Assembly (NCBI RefSeq): GCF_017352135.1
Contig: NZ_CP071454.1
Span: 1,769,501 to 1,833,500, forward strand
Source of the DNA: Rhizobium lentis
GTDB lineage: Bacteria > Pseudomonadota > Alphaproteobacteria > Rhizobiales > Rhizobiaceae
Direction of reading: 5' to 3'
DNA length: 64,000 nucleotides
The notes beneath the pieces are model-generated. The model worked only from the letters and a program-made list of their open reading frames with translations. It ran no database searches and had not been told where the DNA came from. Within the stretch, counting starts at the first letter, position 1; each line of letters opens with the position of its first letter. Positions 39,480 through 49,699 of this stretch are shown here, one piece after another. A program made the position numbers and the translations under genes.

Positions 39480-40520
39480 TTGGCAGAGATCAAGTCCCAC
39501 GAATTCGAGACCTTCCTGCAGAAATCGGCGGGAAGTTATCGGATTTTCGTCATTTACGGTCCGGATCGGGGTCTGGTTTCCGAACGCGCCGCTCAGCTTG
39601 CCGGCAAGACCGGCGTCGCGCTGGATGATCCTTTCTCGCTGACGAAACTCGATATCGCCGATCTGCAGAAGGATCCCGGACGGCTGGTCGACGAGGCACA
39701 GTCCATCGGGCTGTTCGGAGGCGAAAAGCTCATCTGGATTCGCGGCGCCGCCAACGAAAAATATCTCGTCGATTCCCTGGCGCTGCTGGCTGAAAAACCG
39801 CTCGAAGCCGCCCACTTGATCGTCGAGGCCGGTGACCTGAAAAAGGGATCGCTGCTTCGCAAGACCGCCGAAGCTGCTCGATCCATCATGACGATCCCCT
39901 CCTACGCCGACGACAGCCGCGCCCTGAACGGCTTGATCGACGCTGAACTCGGGGCGGCGAAGCTCGGCATTACGCCGGCAGCGCGCCAGGCGCTGATCGC
40001 GTTGATCGGCGGTGATCGCATTGCTTCCCGTAACGAGGTGCGAAAACTCGCCCTCTATTGCAGCGGCCTGAACACGGTCGAAGAACATCACGTCACCGAA
40101 ATAATAGGCGACGCCAGCGCGATTTCCGTTGATGACGCCGTCGACGCCATCCTCAGCGGTGATCTCAACGGCTTCCTCCATGCCATGCAAAAGATCAGCA
40201 GTTCGAAAACGGCGATCTTTCTGGTGCTGCAGGCCTGCCTGAAGCAATTCCAGCTTCTGGATACGATGCGTGCTGAAATGGAAGAAAAACGATTGCAGGC
40301 GCCTCAGATCATCCAGACGATGGGTCGGCATCTGCATTTTCGCCGCAAGCCGATTATTGAAAATGCGCTCCGCCACTGGTCTGCGGAAAGCATTGCGCGT
40401 GAATCCAACCGCCTACAGGCGGCGATCCTCCAGAGCCGGCGACGGCAGGTGCTGGAAGACAGCGTTGCGATGCAAACGCTTCTCTCCACCACCCTGCAAT
40501 CCGGCCGCAAATCCGCGTGA
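39480..40520 (+). CDS. holA: DNA polymerase III subunit delta
   Basis: HolA is the clamp-loader wrench that opens the beta ring. The 346-residue protein starts MAEIKSHEFETFL, then YRIFVIYGPDRGLVSERA, and has the AAA+-like fold with a C-terminal helical domain (LQACLKQFQLLDTMR). The start is a TTG at 39480; the only Shine-Dalgarno-like run (AGGGGG) abuts the start codon, so initiation may depend on coupling to lptE. The stop is directly followed by the parB stop from the opposite strand with no gap. Confidence 0.88.
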   Translation: MAEIKSHEFETFLQKSAGSYRIFVIYGPDRGLVSERAAQLAGKTGVALDDPFSLTKLDIADLQKDPGRLVDEAQSIGLFGGEKLIWIRGAANEKYLVDSLALLAEKPLEAAHLIVEAGDLKKGSLLRKTAEAARSIMTIPSYADDSRALNGLIDAELGAAKLGITPAARQALIALIGGDRIASRNEVRKLALYCSGLNTVEEHHVTEIIGDASAISVDDAVDAILSGDLNGFLHAMQKISSSKTAIFLVLQACLKQFQLLDTMRAEMEEKRLQAPQIIQTMGRHLHFRRKPIIENALRHWSAESIARESNRLQAAILQSRRRQVLEDSVAMQTLLSTTLQSGRKSA

Positions 40521-41402
40521 TTATCGCCTTTCCAGGAGCCGGCAGATTTCCTCGAGCTGTTCCAGCGACTTATAGGAAATTTTGATCTGCCCGCCGTTGC
40601 TTTTGTGATTGATTGAAACGTCGAGCCCGAGGGCATCGGATAGCGTTCGCTCAAGCGCCAGCGTATCCGAATCCTTCTGGTCGCGCCGCAAGGCCGACTG
40701 CTGCGGCTCGGACTGCGCCTTGATATTGTTCTGCGCCAACTTTTCTGCGTCGCGCACCGACATGCCCTTGGCAACGATGGTGCGGGCAAGGCTGGCCGGA
40801 TCGGGCGTAGAAACCAGCGCGCGCGCATGGCCGGCCGAAAGACTGCCGGCCGCAAGCAGATCGCGAACCGGATCCGGCAGTTTCAACAAACGCAGCGAGT
40901 TGGCGACATGACTGCGGCTTTTGCCGATAATTTCGCCAAGGTCGTTTTGCGTGTAGCCATATTCAGCGATTAGCTGCTCATAGCCCAATGCCTCTTCGAG
41001 CGGATTGAGATCAGCTCGCTGAACGTTTTCGACAATCGCAATTTCGAGCGCTGTCTTGTCGTCCACGTCGCGGATAATGACGGGAATTTCAATCAGGCCT
41101 GCAAGCTGGGCGGCGCGCCAACGCCGCTCCCCGGCAATGATTTCATATCTGTCCTGCGACATCGTCCGCACAACAATCGGCTGAACGATGCCGTGCTGGC
41201 GAATCGAACTGGCAAGATCATGCAATTCGGTATCATCAAAAAAACGACGGGGATTGCGAGGGTTGCGACTGACGAACTCGATCGGAATCATCCGATCGGC
41301 GCTGACCGTTCGTTCAGCTTCCACCGGAACAGGCTGATCCATTTCACCAATCAGCGCCGCAAGCCCACGACCCAATCGTCTTTTCGATATATCATCGTTC
41401 AT
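40521..41402 (-). CDS. parB: Chromosome partitioning protein ParB
   Basis: ParB is the CTP-dependent clamp that loads at parS and condenses the origin region. The 293-residue protein has the N-terminal region with RLGRGLAALIGE, the CTP-binding ParB/Srx domain including GERRWRAAQ, the HTH region (GYTQNDLGEIIGKSRSHVANSLRLL) that reads parS, and a C-terminal dimerisation domain. Matching TTTCACGTGAAA sites occur at five places in this window. It is the downstream gene of parAB and closes the leftward rho-to-parB run. Confidence 0.96.
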   Translation of the reverse strand: MNDDISKRRLGRGLAALIGEMDQPVPVEAERTVSADRMIPIEFVSRNPRNPRRFFDDTELHDLASSIRQHGIVQPIVVRTMSQDRYEIIAGERRWRAAQLAGLIEIPVIIRDVDDKTALEIAIVENVQRADLNPLEEALGYEQLIAEYGYTQNDLGEIIGKSRSHVANSLRLLKLPDPVRDLLAAGSLSAGHARALVSTPDPASLARTIVAKGMSVRDAEKLAQNNIKAQSEPQQSALRRDQKDSDTLALERTLSDALGLDVSINHKSNGGQIKISYKSLEQLEEICRLLERR

Positions 41403-41426
41403 GATCTACACTCACCTGGAAAGATC

Positions 41427-42221
41427 TTAGGCGGCCAGTCTCTGGCGCTCCCGCTGAATGACCTCGGAGGCCAGTTGCAGATAGGCTTGGCTGCCCGCGC
41501 ATTTCAAATCATAAAGAATAGCGGGCTTGCCGTAGGATGGCGCTTCGGATACCCGGACGTTGCGCGGAATTAACGTATGATAAACCTTTTCGCCGAGGTG
41601 GGTCCGCACGTCATTGACCACCTGCTGGGCAAGATTGTTGCGCGCATCGAACATCGTCAGGACAATGCCCTGAATATCCAACCGGGGATTCACCGTTCGA
41701 CGAACCTGGCTGACGGTTTCGAGCAACTGGCTTAACCCTTCCAGAGCAAAGAATTCACATTGCAGCGGCACCAGCACCGAATGGGCGGCCGCCATGGCAT
41801 TCATCGTCAGCAGGTTGAAAGAGGGCGGGCAATCCAGAAGGATGTAGGAGAATGCCATCGCCTCGGGAGAAGACAGTGCCTTCCGCAATTTAAAGACTCG
41901 ATCGCTCTGCTGCGAGATCTCCATCTCGACACCGAGCAGATCCATCGTCGACGGAATGATATAGAGGTTGGGAACGGCTGTCTCGAGCGTCACCTCGCTG
42001 ATCCCGCGGTCGCCGACCATCAGATCATAGGAAGAGAGCTTACGATCACGGCGGTCGATACCGAGGCCGGTGCTGGCATTGCCCTGAGGATCGAGGTCCA
42101 CGATCAGGACACGCTCGCCGATAGCGGCCAGCGCCGTTGCCAGATTGATGGCAGTGGTCGTTTTGCCAACGCCACCTTTCTGATTTGCGATGGTTATTAT
42201 CCGATGTCGTTCGCCAGCCAT
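41427..42221 (-). CDS. parA: Chromosome partitioning ATPase ParA
   Basis: A 264-residue deviant-Walker ATPase that binds nucleoid DNA and moves ParB-parS complexes poleward. The deviant P-loop is NQKGGVGKTTTAINLATAL at about 12-30, Walker A' DLDPQGNAS at about 45, and DCPPSFNLLTMNAM is the Walker B region near 123. No N-terminal HTH extension is present, so this is the chromosomal ParA/Soj form, not a plasmid RepA. It sits 24 bases before parB and 19 bases after rsmG. Confidence 0.96.
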   Translation of the reverse strand: MAGERHRIITIANQKGGVGKTTTAINLATALAAIGERVLIVDLDPQGNASTGLGIDRRDRKLSSYDLMVGDRGISEVTLETAVPNLYIIPSTMDLLGVEMEISQQSDRVFKLRKALSSPEAMAFSYILLDCPPSFNLLTMNAMAAAHSVLVPLQCEFFALEGLSQLLETVSQVRRTVNPRLDIQGIVLTMFDARNNLAQQVVNDVRTHLGEKVYHTLIPRNVRVSEAPSYGKPAILYDLKCAGSQAYLQLASEVIQRERQRLAA

Positions 42222-42240
42222 TGCCGCAATATCCGATCTG

Positions 42241-42858
42241 TTAAACCAAGCGCCGGAGATTCGATATTTCCAAAATGACGGATTCCTGCTCGACGGCGCT
42301 CTTATGTTCTAACAGATCGAATTCCCACCGGCCACGTGCTTCCTCGATTTCCCTCAGGTAATCCCGGCCTTTATGAAAAAACCCACGACAATTTTGCTGG
42401 CCAAGCATCCACGGCGCCGAATAGTCGATCAGCCGGTCTAGATCGGTGAGGGCGCGGGCCGAAATCGCGCCGCAATCACCGATTTCGGCGTGGGCATCTT
42501 CGATTCGAATGGCATGAACGCTTCCACGCGCATTCGTCTCCCGTAACGCCGTGCGCAAAAATGCTGCCTTCCTGTGATTGCTTTCGACCAGATGCACCCA
42601 CCCATCCTGCAGTTCCGCTAGAAAAATTGCGGTGATCACACCGGGAAAGCCGCCGCCGCTGCCGAGATCGGCCCAGGTGATCGGCTGAGGGCAGATCTGA
42701 AAAATCTGACTGCTATCGGCGACATGGCGGCGCCACAAATCATCAAGCGTCGACGGCGCCACGAGATTGATCGTCTTTGCCCATTTCTGAAACAGAATTG
42801 CGAAGTGTTGAAGTCGTCCCTGTGTTTCACGTGAAACACGCAAACCGTTTAGTTCCAT
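42241..42858 (-). CDS. rsmG: 16S rRNA (guanine-N7) methyltransferase RsmG
   Basis: RsmG (GidB) methylates G527 of 16S rRNA; loss gives low-level streptomycin resistance in other bacteria. 205 residues. SAM-site motif [14 protein letters not shown] is at about 66-79 and the substrate motif [10 protein letters not shown] near 135. Its first codons contain a perfect parS: residues 7-12 read RVSRET because TGTTTCACGTGAAACA is translated. The order mnmG-rsmG-parA-parB is the conserved gid-par arrangement. Confidence 0.95.
   Translation of the reverse strand: MELNGLRVSRETQGRLQHFAILFQKWAKTINLVAPSTLDDLWRRHVADSSQIFQICPQPITWADLGSGGGFPGVITAIFLAELQDGWVHLVESNHRKAAFLRTALRETNARGSVHAIRIEDAHAEIGDCGAISARALTDLDRLIDYSAPWMLGQQNCRGFFHKGRDYLREIEEARGRWEFDLLEHKSAVEQESVILEISNLRRLV
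42823..42838. promoter_or_regulatory. parS site (perfect) in the 5' end of rsmG
   Basis: TGTTTCACGTGAAACA, identical to the 16-base ParB consensus. It lies inside coding sequence 1.4 kb from parB and 6.7 kb from the predicted origin. Confidence 0.93.
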
Positions 42859-42882
42859 TCTGCAGGACTCTCAAATCTTGTG

Positions 42883-44763
42883 TCAGGCACTCTGGCGCTC
42901 TAACCCACTCTGCCGACGCAGATGGACCAGCAGCAGTGCAACTGCCGCCGGCGTCATCCCCTCGACAATAGCGGCCTGGGCGAGGTTGAAAGGACGGGCC
43001 GCACTGAGCTTCGCCTTGAGTTCGTTCGAGAGCCCGGACAGCGCATCATAATTGAAATCAGTGGGAATCCGCCGTTCTTCGTCACGCTGCTGGTCGGCAA
43101 TCGCCGCCGCCTGGCGATCGAGATAGACCGAATAACCGGCCTCAATCTCCAGCGCTTCGGCCACTTTCGGCTGGATATTACCCAGTGCGTCGGGCCAAAC
43201 CTGTCGAAGAGCGGCGAAATCGTAGGCCGGATAGGATAAGAGCTCATAGGCCGTCCGGCGTTGGCCATCGAGGTTGATATTCAAGCCCGCCCTACGCGCT
43301 TCATTCGGCGTCACGGTCAGCGCCGCCAGTTCGGCCCGGCCCGCATCAATTTCGCGCTGATAGGCCGTAAATCGCTTTTCGCGTTCGGTACTGACGCATC
43401 CCAGCTGGATTCCCAGGGGCGTCAGCCGCACATCGGCATTGTCGGCGCGTAATGTCAGACGGTACTCCGCGCGCGAGGTAAACATTCGATACGGCTCCGT
43501 AACACCACGCGAGGTTAGATCGTCGATCATGACCCCGATATAAGAGCTGGTGCGACTGAAATGGAACGGTTCCGAATCGGAACTTCGCAGGGCGGCATTC
43601 AATCCCGCTGCCAGTCCCTGCGCCGCCGCTTCCTCATAGCCGGTCGTGCCGTTAATCTGACCGGCCAGGAACAGTCCGCTCAGCCGCTTGACCTCGAGCG
43701 ACGGGGTCAGCTCTCGCGGATCGACGTGATCATATTCGATGGCATAACCCGGCTGCAATATCCGTGCCGCCTCGAGGCCGGGAATGGTCTTTATGAACTC
43801 CGCCTGAACCTCGGCCGGCAGCGACGTCGAAATGCCGTTCGGATAAACGGTATCGTCATCCAGGCCCTCGGGCTCGAGAAAGACCTGGTGTCCATCGCGC
43901 TCGCCGAATTTGACCAGCTTATCTTCGATGGACGGGCAATAACGTGGGCCGACGCCCTCGATTTGTCCGGAATACATCGCCGAGCGCTTGATGTTGTCAA
44001 CGATGATACGGTGTGTCGCTTCCGTCGTCCGGGTGACGCCGCATTCGATCTGCGGGGTGGTGATCGAATCGGTCATAAAGGAGAAGGGCACAAGCTCCTC
44101 ATCCGCCCCCTGGCGACCGACGGACTGCCAATCGATTGTCTTGCCATCCAGCCGGGCCGGCGTTCCGGTCTTCAATCGCCCCAGCCTGAGCCCCAGCCGC
44201 GCCAGCGTGGCCGACAGACCGATCGAAGGAGCCTCGCCAACGCGGCCGGCTGGCGTCTTTTCTGAGCCGATATGGATAAGACCGCGCAGGAAGGTGCCGG
44301 TCGTCAAGACCACTGCAGGTGCCTTCAGCAATCGGCCGTCCTTCATGATGACGCCCGCAACCCGGCCGTCGACTACGTCGAGGTCGAAGGCGTCGCCCTC
44401 GACAATGTCCAGGCCTGGCGTCGCTTCGATCGCAGCAAGCATCGCCAATCGGTAAAGCTTCCGATCCGCCTGAGTCCGTGGACCGCGGACTGCCGCACCT
44501 TTCTTCCGGTTCAATATCCGGAACTGAATACCGGCAACGTCGGCGACGCGGCCCATCAGGCCGTCCATCGCGTCAACCTCACGTACCAGATGTCCCTTAC
44601 CAAGCCCTCCGATCGCCGGATTGCATGACATGACGCCAATTGTCTCTCGTCTGTGGGTAACGAGAGCAGTCTTCGCACCGAGGCGGGCAGCCGCGCTGGC
44701 CGCCTCCGTCCCTGCATGGCCGCCGCCTATCACAATCACATCATATACGCCGAACATATCCAA
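42883..44763 (-). CDS. mnmG: tRNA uridine-34 carboxymethylaminomethyl enzyme, FAD subunit
   Basis: MnmG (GidA) works with MnmE to modify the wobble uridine of certain tRNAs. The 626-residue protein has the FAD Rossmann motif [22 protein letters not shown] at about 8-29, [22 protein letters not shown], the GxPAR motif region [11 protein letters not shown], and the C-terminal helical domain that contacts MnmE and tRNA. An ATG two codons in (44757) is the alternative start. Two parS-like sites lie between it and mnmE. Confidence 0.96.
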   Translation of the reverse strand: MDMFGVYDVIVIGGGHAGTEAASAAARLGAKTALVTHRRETIGVMSCNPAIGGLGKGHLVREVDAMDGLMGRVADVAGIQFRILNRKKGAAVRGPRTQADRKLYRLAMLAAIEATPGLDIVEGDAFDLDVVDGRVAGVIMKDGRLLKAPAVVLTTGTFLRGLIHIGSEKTPAGRVGEAPSIGLSATLARLGLRLGRLKTGTPARLDGKTIDWQSVGRQGADEELVPFSFMTDSITTPQIECGVTRTTEATHRIIVDNIKRSAMYSGQIEGVGPRYCPSIEDKLVKFGERDGHQVFLEPEGLDDDTVYPNGISTSLPAEVQAEFIKTIPGLEAARILQPGYAIEYDHVDPRELTPSLEVKRLSGLFLAGQINGTTGYEEAAAQGLAAGLNAALRSSDSEPFHFSRTSSYIGVMIDDLTSRGVTEPYRMFTSRAEYRLTLRADNADVRLTPLGIQLGCVSTEREKRFTAYQREIDAGRAELAALTVTPNEARRAGLNINLDGQRRTAYELLSYPAYDFAALRQVWPDALGNIQPKVAEALEIEAGYSVYLDRQAAAIADQQRDEERRIPTDFNYDALSGLSNELKAKLSAARPFNLAQAAIVEGMTPAAVALLLVHLRRQSGLERQSA

Positions 44764-44780
44764 ACTCCAATAACGGCAGG

Positions 44781-44796
44781 GGTTTCACGTGAAACT
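44781..44796. promoter_or_regulatory. parS-like site between mnmE and mnmG (1)
   Basis: GGTTTCACGTGAAACT, 14 of 16 against the consensus, with a perfect 12-base TTTCACGTGAAA core. It lies in the short gap upstream of mnmG. Confidence 0.85.
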
Positions 44797-44817
44797 TCGA
44801 GAACCGCAGCCTGAGAA

Positions 44818-44833
44818 GGTTTCACGTGAATCA
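44818..44833. promoter_or_regulatory. parS-like site overlapping the mnmE stop (2)
   Basis: GGTTTCACGTGAATCA, 14 of 16. It is 37 bases from the previous site and its last three bases are the mnmE stop codon on the other strand. The close pair may act as one strong ParB loading point. Confidence 0.8.
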
Positions 44834-46147
44834 TTTGCCGATGCAAAATTCCGAGAAGATCACATCGAGCAGCTGTTCGACATCCACCCGCCCCGTAATT
44901 CTCCCCAAATATTCCGCTGCAAGCCGAAGCTGCTCGGTGCGAAGTTCCAGACTTGCGTCTGTCTCCGCGATGGCCGCATCGAGCGCCGCCAAACATTTCG
45001 TCAGCGAATCCTTATGCCGCTGCCGGCTGGGAATAGCCAGAGACAAGCCACCGAAACGTTCGGCGACAATGCGCCCGATCAGCTGCCGCAATTCCGGCAG
45101 ACCATCACCCGTCGCCGTCGAGATTTGCAGATCATATTGATCGGGACCGGCCTTGATGAGATCCTTTTTCGTCCCGACAGTAACATGGGGCAAAGCCCGC
45201 TCCAAGTCGCCGGGGATCACTGGATTGCTCATGTCGACCAGAAGCAGCGCCAGATCGGCATCGCGAAGCGCAACGCGCGCCCGCCGCACGCCCTCCATTT
45301 CGACCCGGTCGTCCGCCACCCGCAGACCGGCGGTGTCATAGAGCTTGACCAGATAGCCGTCAATATCGAGATCGACCTGCAGAACGTCGCGCGTGGTTCC
45401 TGCAATCTCCGTAACGATCGCGACGTCACGCCGGGCGAGAGCGTTCAGTAGACTCGACTTTCCGGCATTTGGGGCGCCGGCGATCACCACCTTGAAGCCG
45501 TCCCTGATGATCTCCCCCGCCGACGCCGCGTCGAGATGACGTCCGATCTCGTTCCGAAGCCGCATGATGTCGGCCCACACCGTATCCGACACGGAACCCG
45601 GAACATCGTCCTCGTCAGGAAAATCAAGCTCCGCTTCGATCAACGCGCGAGCGCGGGTTAATCGTTCCGCCCACGAATCGTAAATCGCCGAGATGCCGCC
45701 GGCGCTCTGTTCCACCGCCAGACGGCGCTGCATCTCGGTTTCGGCGCTGATGAGATCGGCAAGCCCTTCGACTTCGACCAGATCGAGCTTGCCATTTTCG
45801 AAAGCGCGGCGTGAAAACTCGCCTTCAATCGCCATTCGGACACCCGGAGTCTCGCCAAGCGCGTGAAACAGGGCCGCCAGCACGGCCTTGCTGCCATGGA
45901 TCTGCAACTCGGCGACATCCTCGCCGGTGAACGAGTTCGGGGCGGGAAAGAACAGCACTAGGCCATTGTCGATCGGCTGTTTGTTACGGGCCCGAATCGT
46001 TCGGTAGGAGGCCACCCGATCGGCCGGTACGGATCCGACCAACTGGCCCAATAGATCTCTGGTCAACGGACCGCTGACGCGAATAACCGAAACACCCGAA
46101 GGCGGAGTACCGCTGGAAAGCGCATAAATGGTGTCGTTCATGGCCAT
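44831..46147 (-). CDS. mnmE: tRNA modification GTPase MnmE
   Basis: MnmE (TrmE) is the GTPase partner of MnmG. About 438 residues. An N-terminal formyl-tetrahydrofolate-binding domain begins [20 protein letters not shown]. The inserted G domain has [14 protein letters not shown] at about 223-236, GTT in EIAGTTRD, and DTAGLR. The protein ends with the catalytic FCIGK, where the conserved cysteine of the C-(I/L/V)-G-K motif is present. The ATG at 46147 is chosen (46141 also possible); the frame is open far upstream into rho, but that part is not MnmE. Confidence 0.95.
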   Translation of the reverse strand: MAMNDTIYALSSGTPPSGVSVIRVSGPLTRDLLGQLVGSVPADRVASYRTIRARNKQPIDNGLVLFFPAPNSFTGEDVAELQIHGSKAVLAALFHALGETPGVRMAIEGEFSRRAFENGKLDLVEVEGLADLISAETEMQRRLAVEQSAGGISAIYDSWAERLTRARALIEAELDFPDEDDVPGSVSDTVWADIMRLRNEIGRHLDAASAGEIIRDGFKVVIAGAPNAGKSSLLNALARRDVAIVTEIAGTTRDVLQVDLDIDGYLVKLYDTAGLRVADDRVEMEGVRRARVALRDADLALLLVDMSNPVIPGDLERALPHVTVGTKKDLIKAGPDQYDLQISTATGDGLPELRQLIGRIVAERFGGLSLAIPSRQRHKDSLTKCLAALDAAIAETDASLELRTEQLRLAAEYLGRITGRVDVEQLLDVIFSEFCIGK

Positions 46148-46190
46148 GTCGTCCGGTTTGGCTTCGGCTCCGAATCGAATCCTCTTAAAT

Positions 46191-46226
46191 AAAAAGCTGG
46201 CGACATCGAGACGATGCGCCAGCTTT
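46191..46226 (-). terminator. Terminator between rho and mnmE
   Basis: AAAGCTGGCG / CGCCAGCTTT, a 10-base stem with a 14-base loop; read leftward it ends in TTTTTATTT. It follows the rho stop by 23 bases and lies just before mnmE, so mnmE would need read-through or its own promoter. Confidence 0.8.
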
Positions 46227-46248
46227 GATTGCAAGAATCCGGCAAAGA

Positions 46249-47514
46249 TCAGGTGTTCATCGAGTCGAAGAAGTCGGAATTGTTCTTCGTCTGTTTGAGT
46301 TTGTCGATCAGGAATTCGATCGCATCGGTGGTGCCCATCGGAGCGAGAATGCGGCGAAGAACAAAAATCTTCTGCAGATCCTGGCGCGGAACAAGAAGGT
46401 CTTCCTTGCGCGTGCCGGACTTCAGAATGTCCATCGCCGGGAAGATGCGCTTGTCGGCGACCTTGCGGTCGAGGACGATTTCTGAGTTGCCGGTACCCTT
46501 GAACTCTTCGAAGATGACTTCGTCCATGCGGCTGCCGGTATCGATCAGCGCCGTTGCGATGATCGTCAGCGAACCGCCTTCCTCGATATTGCGCGCCGCA
46601 CCGAAGAAGCGCTTCGGCCGCTGCAGTGCATTGGCATCGACACCGCCGGTCAGAACCTTGCCGGAAGAAGGAACAACCGTGTTGTAGGCACGGCCGAGAC
46701 GGGTGATCGAATCGAGCAGGATGACGACGTCGCGGCCATGCTCGACGAGACGCTTGGCTTTTTCGATGACCATCTCCGCCACCTGGACGTGACGGACTGC
46801 CGGTTCGTCGAAGGTCGAGGAAATGACTTCGCCGCGGACGGAACGCTGCATGTCGGTCACTTCCTCGGGACGCTCGTCGATCAGAAGAACGATGAGATAG
46901 CACTCCGGATGGTTTGCCGTGATCGAATGCGCGATATTCTGCAGAAGCACGGTCTTACCCGTGCGCGGCGGTGCGACGATCAGTCCGCGCTGACCCTTGC
47001 CGAGCGGCGCAACGAGATCGATCACGCGCGGCGACAGGTCCTTGGAGGTGGGGATGTCCAGCTCCATCTTGAAGCGTTCGTTCGGATAGAGCGGCGTCAG
47101 ATTGTCGAAATGAACCTTGTGACGGATCTTTTCCGGATCGTCGAAATTGATGGTGTTGACCTTGAGCAGTGCGAAATAGCGTTCACCTTCCTTTGGTCCG
47201 CGAATCGGTCCCTCCACCGTGTCACCGGTCTTCAGGGAGAAACGGCGGATCTGTGATGGAGAAATATAGATGTCGTCAGGACCCGGCAGATAGTTGGCGT
47301 TGGCCGAACGCAGAAAGCCGAAACCGTCCTGCAGCACCTCGACGACTCCTTCGCCGATGATTTCCACATCCTGGCTGGCAAGCATTTTGAGGATCGCAAA
47401 CATCAGCTCCTGTTTGCGCATTGTGCTTGCATTCTCGACCTCGAGCGATTCGGCGAAAGCCAGAAGATCCGTCGGGGATTTGCTCTTAAGTTCCTGAAGC
47501 TTCATTTCAGCCAT
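46249..47514 (-). CDS. rho: Transcription termination factor Rho
   Basis: A hexameric RNA helicase that ends transcription. The 421-residue protein has the N-terminal helical domain ([19 protein letters not shown]), the RNA-binding CSD ([30 protein letters not shown]), Walker [13 protein letters not shown] near 183, the Q-loop region and the R-loop. The length is the compact form without insertions. Alternative start at 47505. The 199-base region upstream, before hemJ, lacks a recognisable leader attenuator. Confidence 0.96.
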   Translation of the reverse strand: MAEMKLQELKSKSPTDLLAFAESLEVENASTMRKQELMFAILKMLASQDVEIIGEGVVEVLQDGFGFLRSANANYLPGPDDIYISPSQIRRFSLKTGDTVEGPIRGPKEGERYFALLKVNTINFDDPEKIRHKVHFDNLTPLYPNERFKMELDIPTSKDLSPRVIDLVAPLGKGQRGLIVAPPRTGKTVLLQNIAHSITANHPECYLIVLLIDERPEEVTDMQRSVRGEVISSTFDEPAVRHVQVAEMVIEKAKRLVEHGRDVVILLDSITRLGRAYNTVVPSSGKVLTGGVDANALQRPKRFFGAARNIEEGGSLTIIATALIDTGSRMDEVIFEEFKGTGNSEIVLDRKVADKRIFPAMDILKSGTRKEDLLVPRQDLQKIFVLRRILAPMGTTDAIEFLIDKLKQTKNNSDFFDSMNT

Positions 47515-47713
47515 GAAGTGACCAATACTCTTTTCGATTTCGAAGGGGAAAGGCGATGTTGGGTCGTATTCGGTACTGCGACAGGGGCTCGCAGACGACT
47601 GAACTCTTCACACATGCCACGTAGATGAGATGCGCGGAAAATAGCGAGTCGCAATCGCCGCCGCAAGGGGGCTGCTTAAAATGAAGCAAATTTAACCCGA
47701 CGACGATTTTTTC

Positions 47714-48256
47714 TCAAAACGGCTTCACCACGACGAGGATCACGATCACGATCATCAGCAATGTCGGCGCTTCATTCATGAACCGCCAGTAGCGTGCCGA
47801 ACGGCGATTTTCATCCCGCTCGAAAGCGCGCACGGCCCGGCTGAAGAAGATATGGATCGCGGTCAGCAGCACGACCAGACCCATCTTGGCATGCAGCCAG
47901 CCACCCTGGAATCCGTAGACCGACCAGGCGAGATAGAGACCGAAGATCCAGGTCAGCATCATCGCCGGCGTCATGATGATGCGAAGCAACCGGCGCTCCA
48001 TTACCTTGAAGGTTTCCGACTGTACCGAGCCTGGTGCGGCGTCGGTATGATAGATGAACAGCCGCGGCATGTAGAACAGTCCTGCCATCCAGGAAATGAC
48101 CGCGATGATATGCAGCGCCTTGATCCAGAGATAGAGGTTGTCGGGATTCCAGGCGAAAAGTCCGACCGCGATCAGCGCGAAGAAGGCCAGCGCAAAATAA
48201 GCGCGGCGCCGGGCGTAGACACCGGCTCTGCCGTCCGTCTGTTTCTCTATCGTCAC
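47714..48256 (-). CDS. hemJ: Protoporphyrinogen IX oxidase HemJ
   Basis: A 180-residue membrane protein of the HemJ (UPF0093) family, which converts protoporphyrinogen IX to protoporphyrin IX in many alphaproteobacteria and cyanobacteria. It has four membrane segments; the conserved histidine is in [27 protein letters not shown], and a further motif is [19 protein letters not shown]. It overlaps the end of hemE by four bases (ATGA), so hemE-hemJ is a haem operon next to the origin. Confidence 0.93.
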   Translation of the reverse strand: MTIEKQTDGRAGVYARRRAYFALAFFALIAVGLFAWNPDNLYLWIKALHIIAVISWMAGLFYMPRLFIYHTDAAPGSVQSETFKVMERRLLRIIMTPAMMLTWIFGLYLAWSVYGFQGGWLHAKMGLVVLLTAIHIFFSRAVRAFERDENRRSARYWRFMNEAPTLLMIVIVILVVVKPF

Positions 48257-49299
48257 GGCTGACCCCGCATCCGCGCGCCCCGCACCCGGTCGACCAGCAG
48301 ACGCACATGTTCGGGATCGGCTTGCGGCGTGATGCCGTGGCCGAGATTGAAGATCAGCGGTCCATTGCCGAGATGCTGCAGAATATCGTCAATTCCCTCT
48401 TCCAAAGCCCGGCCGCCGGCGACCACGCGCATCGGATCGAGATTGCCCTGAACCGGACCATCCTTCTGAAGTTCGGCGGCAAAGGCCAACGGCACCGACC
48501 AGTCGAGGCCGATCGCGTCCGCACCGGTCTTCTGACGATACGCTTTCAACTGATAGCCCGCGCCCTTGGCGAAGGCGATGATGCGGGCCTGCGGCCGTTG
48601 CGATTTGATCGAGGCGATCATCCGCGCAACCGGCCTGATGGCAAAGGCCTCGAACTCCTTCTCACCGAGAACACCCGCCCAGGAATCGAAGATCTGGACG
48701 GCATCGGCGCCGGCGTCGATCTGGGCCACAAGATAGTCGGCCGAGACGTCGGCGAGCAGCATCAGCAGATGCTCGAAGGCACGGGGATGCTTGTAGGCGA
48801 AGAGACGGGCAGGGGCCTGGTCCGGGGTCCCGTGACCGGCGATCATATAGGTCGCAACCGTCCAGGGTGCGCCGCAGAAACCGAGCAGCGTCGTCTCATC
48901 AGGCAGCTCGTCCCGCAGCCGCCGCACCGTTTCCAGAACCGGTCTGAGATAATCGACAACGTCTTCGCCGTTCAATCTGCCGATACCCGCTTCATCGATC
49001 GGATCCATCTCCGGCCCATGGCTTTCGGTGAAACGGACATTGCGCTTCATCGCATCCGGAATGACGAGAATATCGGAAAACAGGATCGCCGCATCAAAGC
49101 CATAGCGGCGGATCGGCTGCAATGTCACCTCGACCGCGTGATCGGGCGTGTAGCAGAGATCGAGGAAACTTCCAGCCTTTGCCCGGGTCTCTCTGTATTC
49201 CGGGAGATAACGTCCTGCTTGTCTCATCAGCCAGAGAGGGGGAGGGAAGAGGCTTTCGCCATCGAGAACCCTCATGATCTTTCGCCGCATGTCGCTCAA
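48253..49299 (-). CDS. hemE: Uroporphyrinogen decarboxylase
   Basis: HemE removes four carboxyls from uroporphyrinogen III to give coproporphyrinogen III. 348 residues from a TTG at 49299 (GAGG three bases before), or 345 from the ATG at 49290. Signature [20 protein letters not shown] is at about 20-39, and [16 protein letters not shown] at about 140. In Caulobacter and Sinorhizobium the chromosomal origin lies directly beside hemE, which is a main argument for the origin call to its right. Confidence 0.95.
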   Translation of the reverse strand: MSDMRRKIMRVLDGESLFPPPLWLMRQAGRYLPEYRETRAKAGSFLDLCYTPDHAVEVTLQPIRRYGFDAAILFSDILVIPDAMKRNVRFTESHGPEMDPIDEAGIGRLNGEDVVDYLRPVLETVRRLRDELPDETTLLGFCGAPWTVATYMIAGHGTPDQAPARLFAYKHPRAFEHLLMLLADVSADYLVAQIDAGADAVQIFDSWAGVLGEKEFEAFAIRPVARMIASIKSQRPQARIIAFAKGAGYQLKAYRQKTGADAIGLDWSVPLAFAAELQKDGPVQGNLDPMRVVAGGRALEEGIDDILQHLGNGPLIFNLGHGITPQADPEHVRLLVDRVRGARMRGQP

Positions 49300-49516
49300 G
49301 CGCCTCTTCCCTATAAAAAATCAAAGATATTTTAAAAGGTTTCTATTTCTTAGAGTCGGTGTCTATCAAGGATTAAAATCCATCCACTGCCGATGCCATT
49401 TGTCGCGCATTCGCATGCCAACTCGAAAGAATTTCGCCGTTCTTTCGAAATTCCGGTGAGAAGCCGAATCTAGAAACGATTCCAAATCCTTGCGGAAAAG
49501 CGGAAATTTGCTTGCC

Positions 49517-49525
49517 TGTGGATAG
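49517..49525 (-). promoter_or_regulatory. DnaA box (one mismatch)
   Basis: TGTGGATAG, the complement of CTATCCACA, one base from the consensus TTATCCACA. Confidence 0.7.
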
Positions 49526-49605
49526 GTTGTGGAGTTCTGTCCGGCAAACCGACTTCATCCCCATCCTCCACAGCAGCGGTCAAAACCGATCCGCAAAATT
49601 CGAAA

Positions 49606-49614
49606 TGTGGATAA
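49606..49614 (-). promoter_or_regulatory. DnaA box (perfect)
   Basis: TGTGGATAA, the exact complement of TTATCCACA, 86 bases before the start of the PPDK regulator gene. Confidence 0.82.
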
Positions 49615-49699
49615 GGCGGCATGTTTTCCCTTGCCCGAGGCAGCCTCGCCGCCTTAGCTCTCCATCATCCAGTCTTTTCAACAGGCAGCGGAAAATAAC

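Larger units (their letters stand above)
49300..49699. other. Predicted chromosomal replication origin (oriC)
   Basis: A 400-base gap without a gene between divergent hemE and the PPDK regulator, where gene orientation changes from all-leftward to all-rightward. It contains an AT-rich block (about 49310-49380), a perfect DnaA box (49606), a one-mismatch DnaA box (49517) and weaker CCTCCACA- and TTGTGGAG-type variants nearby. It lies within 7 kb of parAB and four parS-like sites. Adjacency to hemE matches known alphaproteobacterial origins. No CtrA TTAA-N7-TTAA site was found. Confidence 0.8.

Noticed and set aside
46148..46903. MnmE extended by 252 residues
   Set aside because: The extension is the antisense-phase frame of rho in the same strand; it is Arg/His-rich low-quality sequence, and MnmE has a complete N-terminus at 46147.
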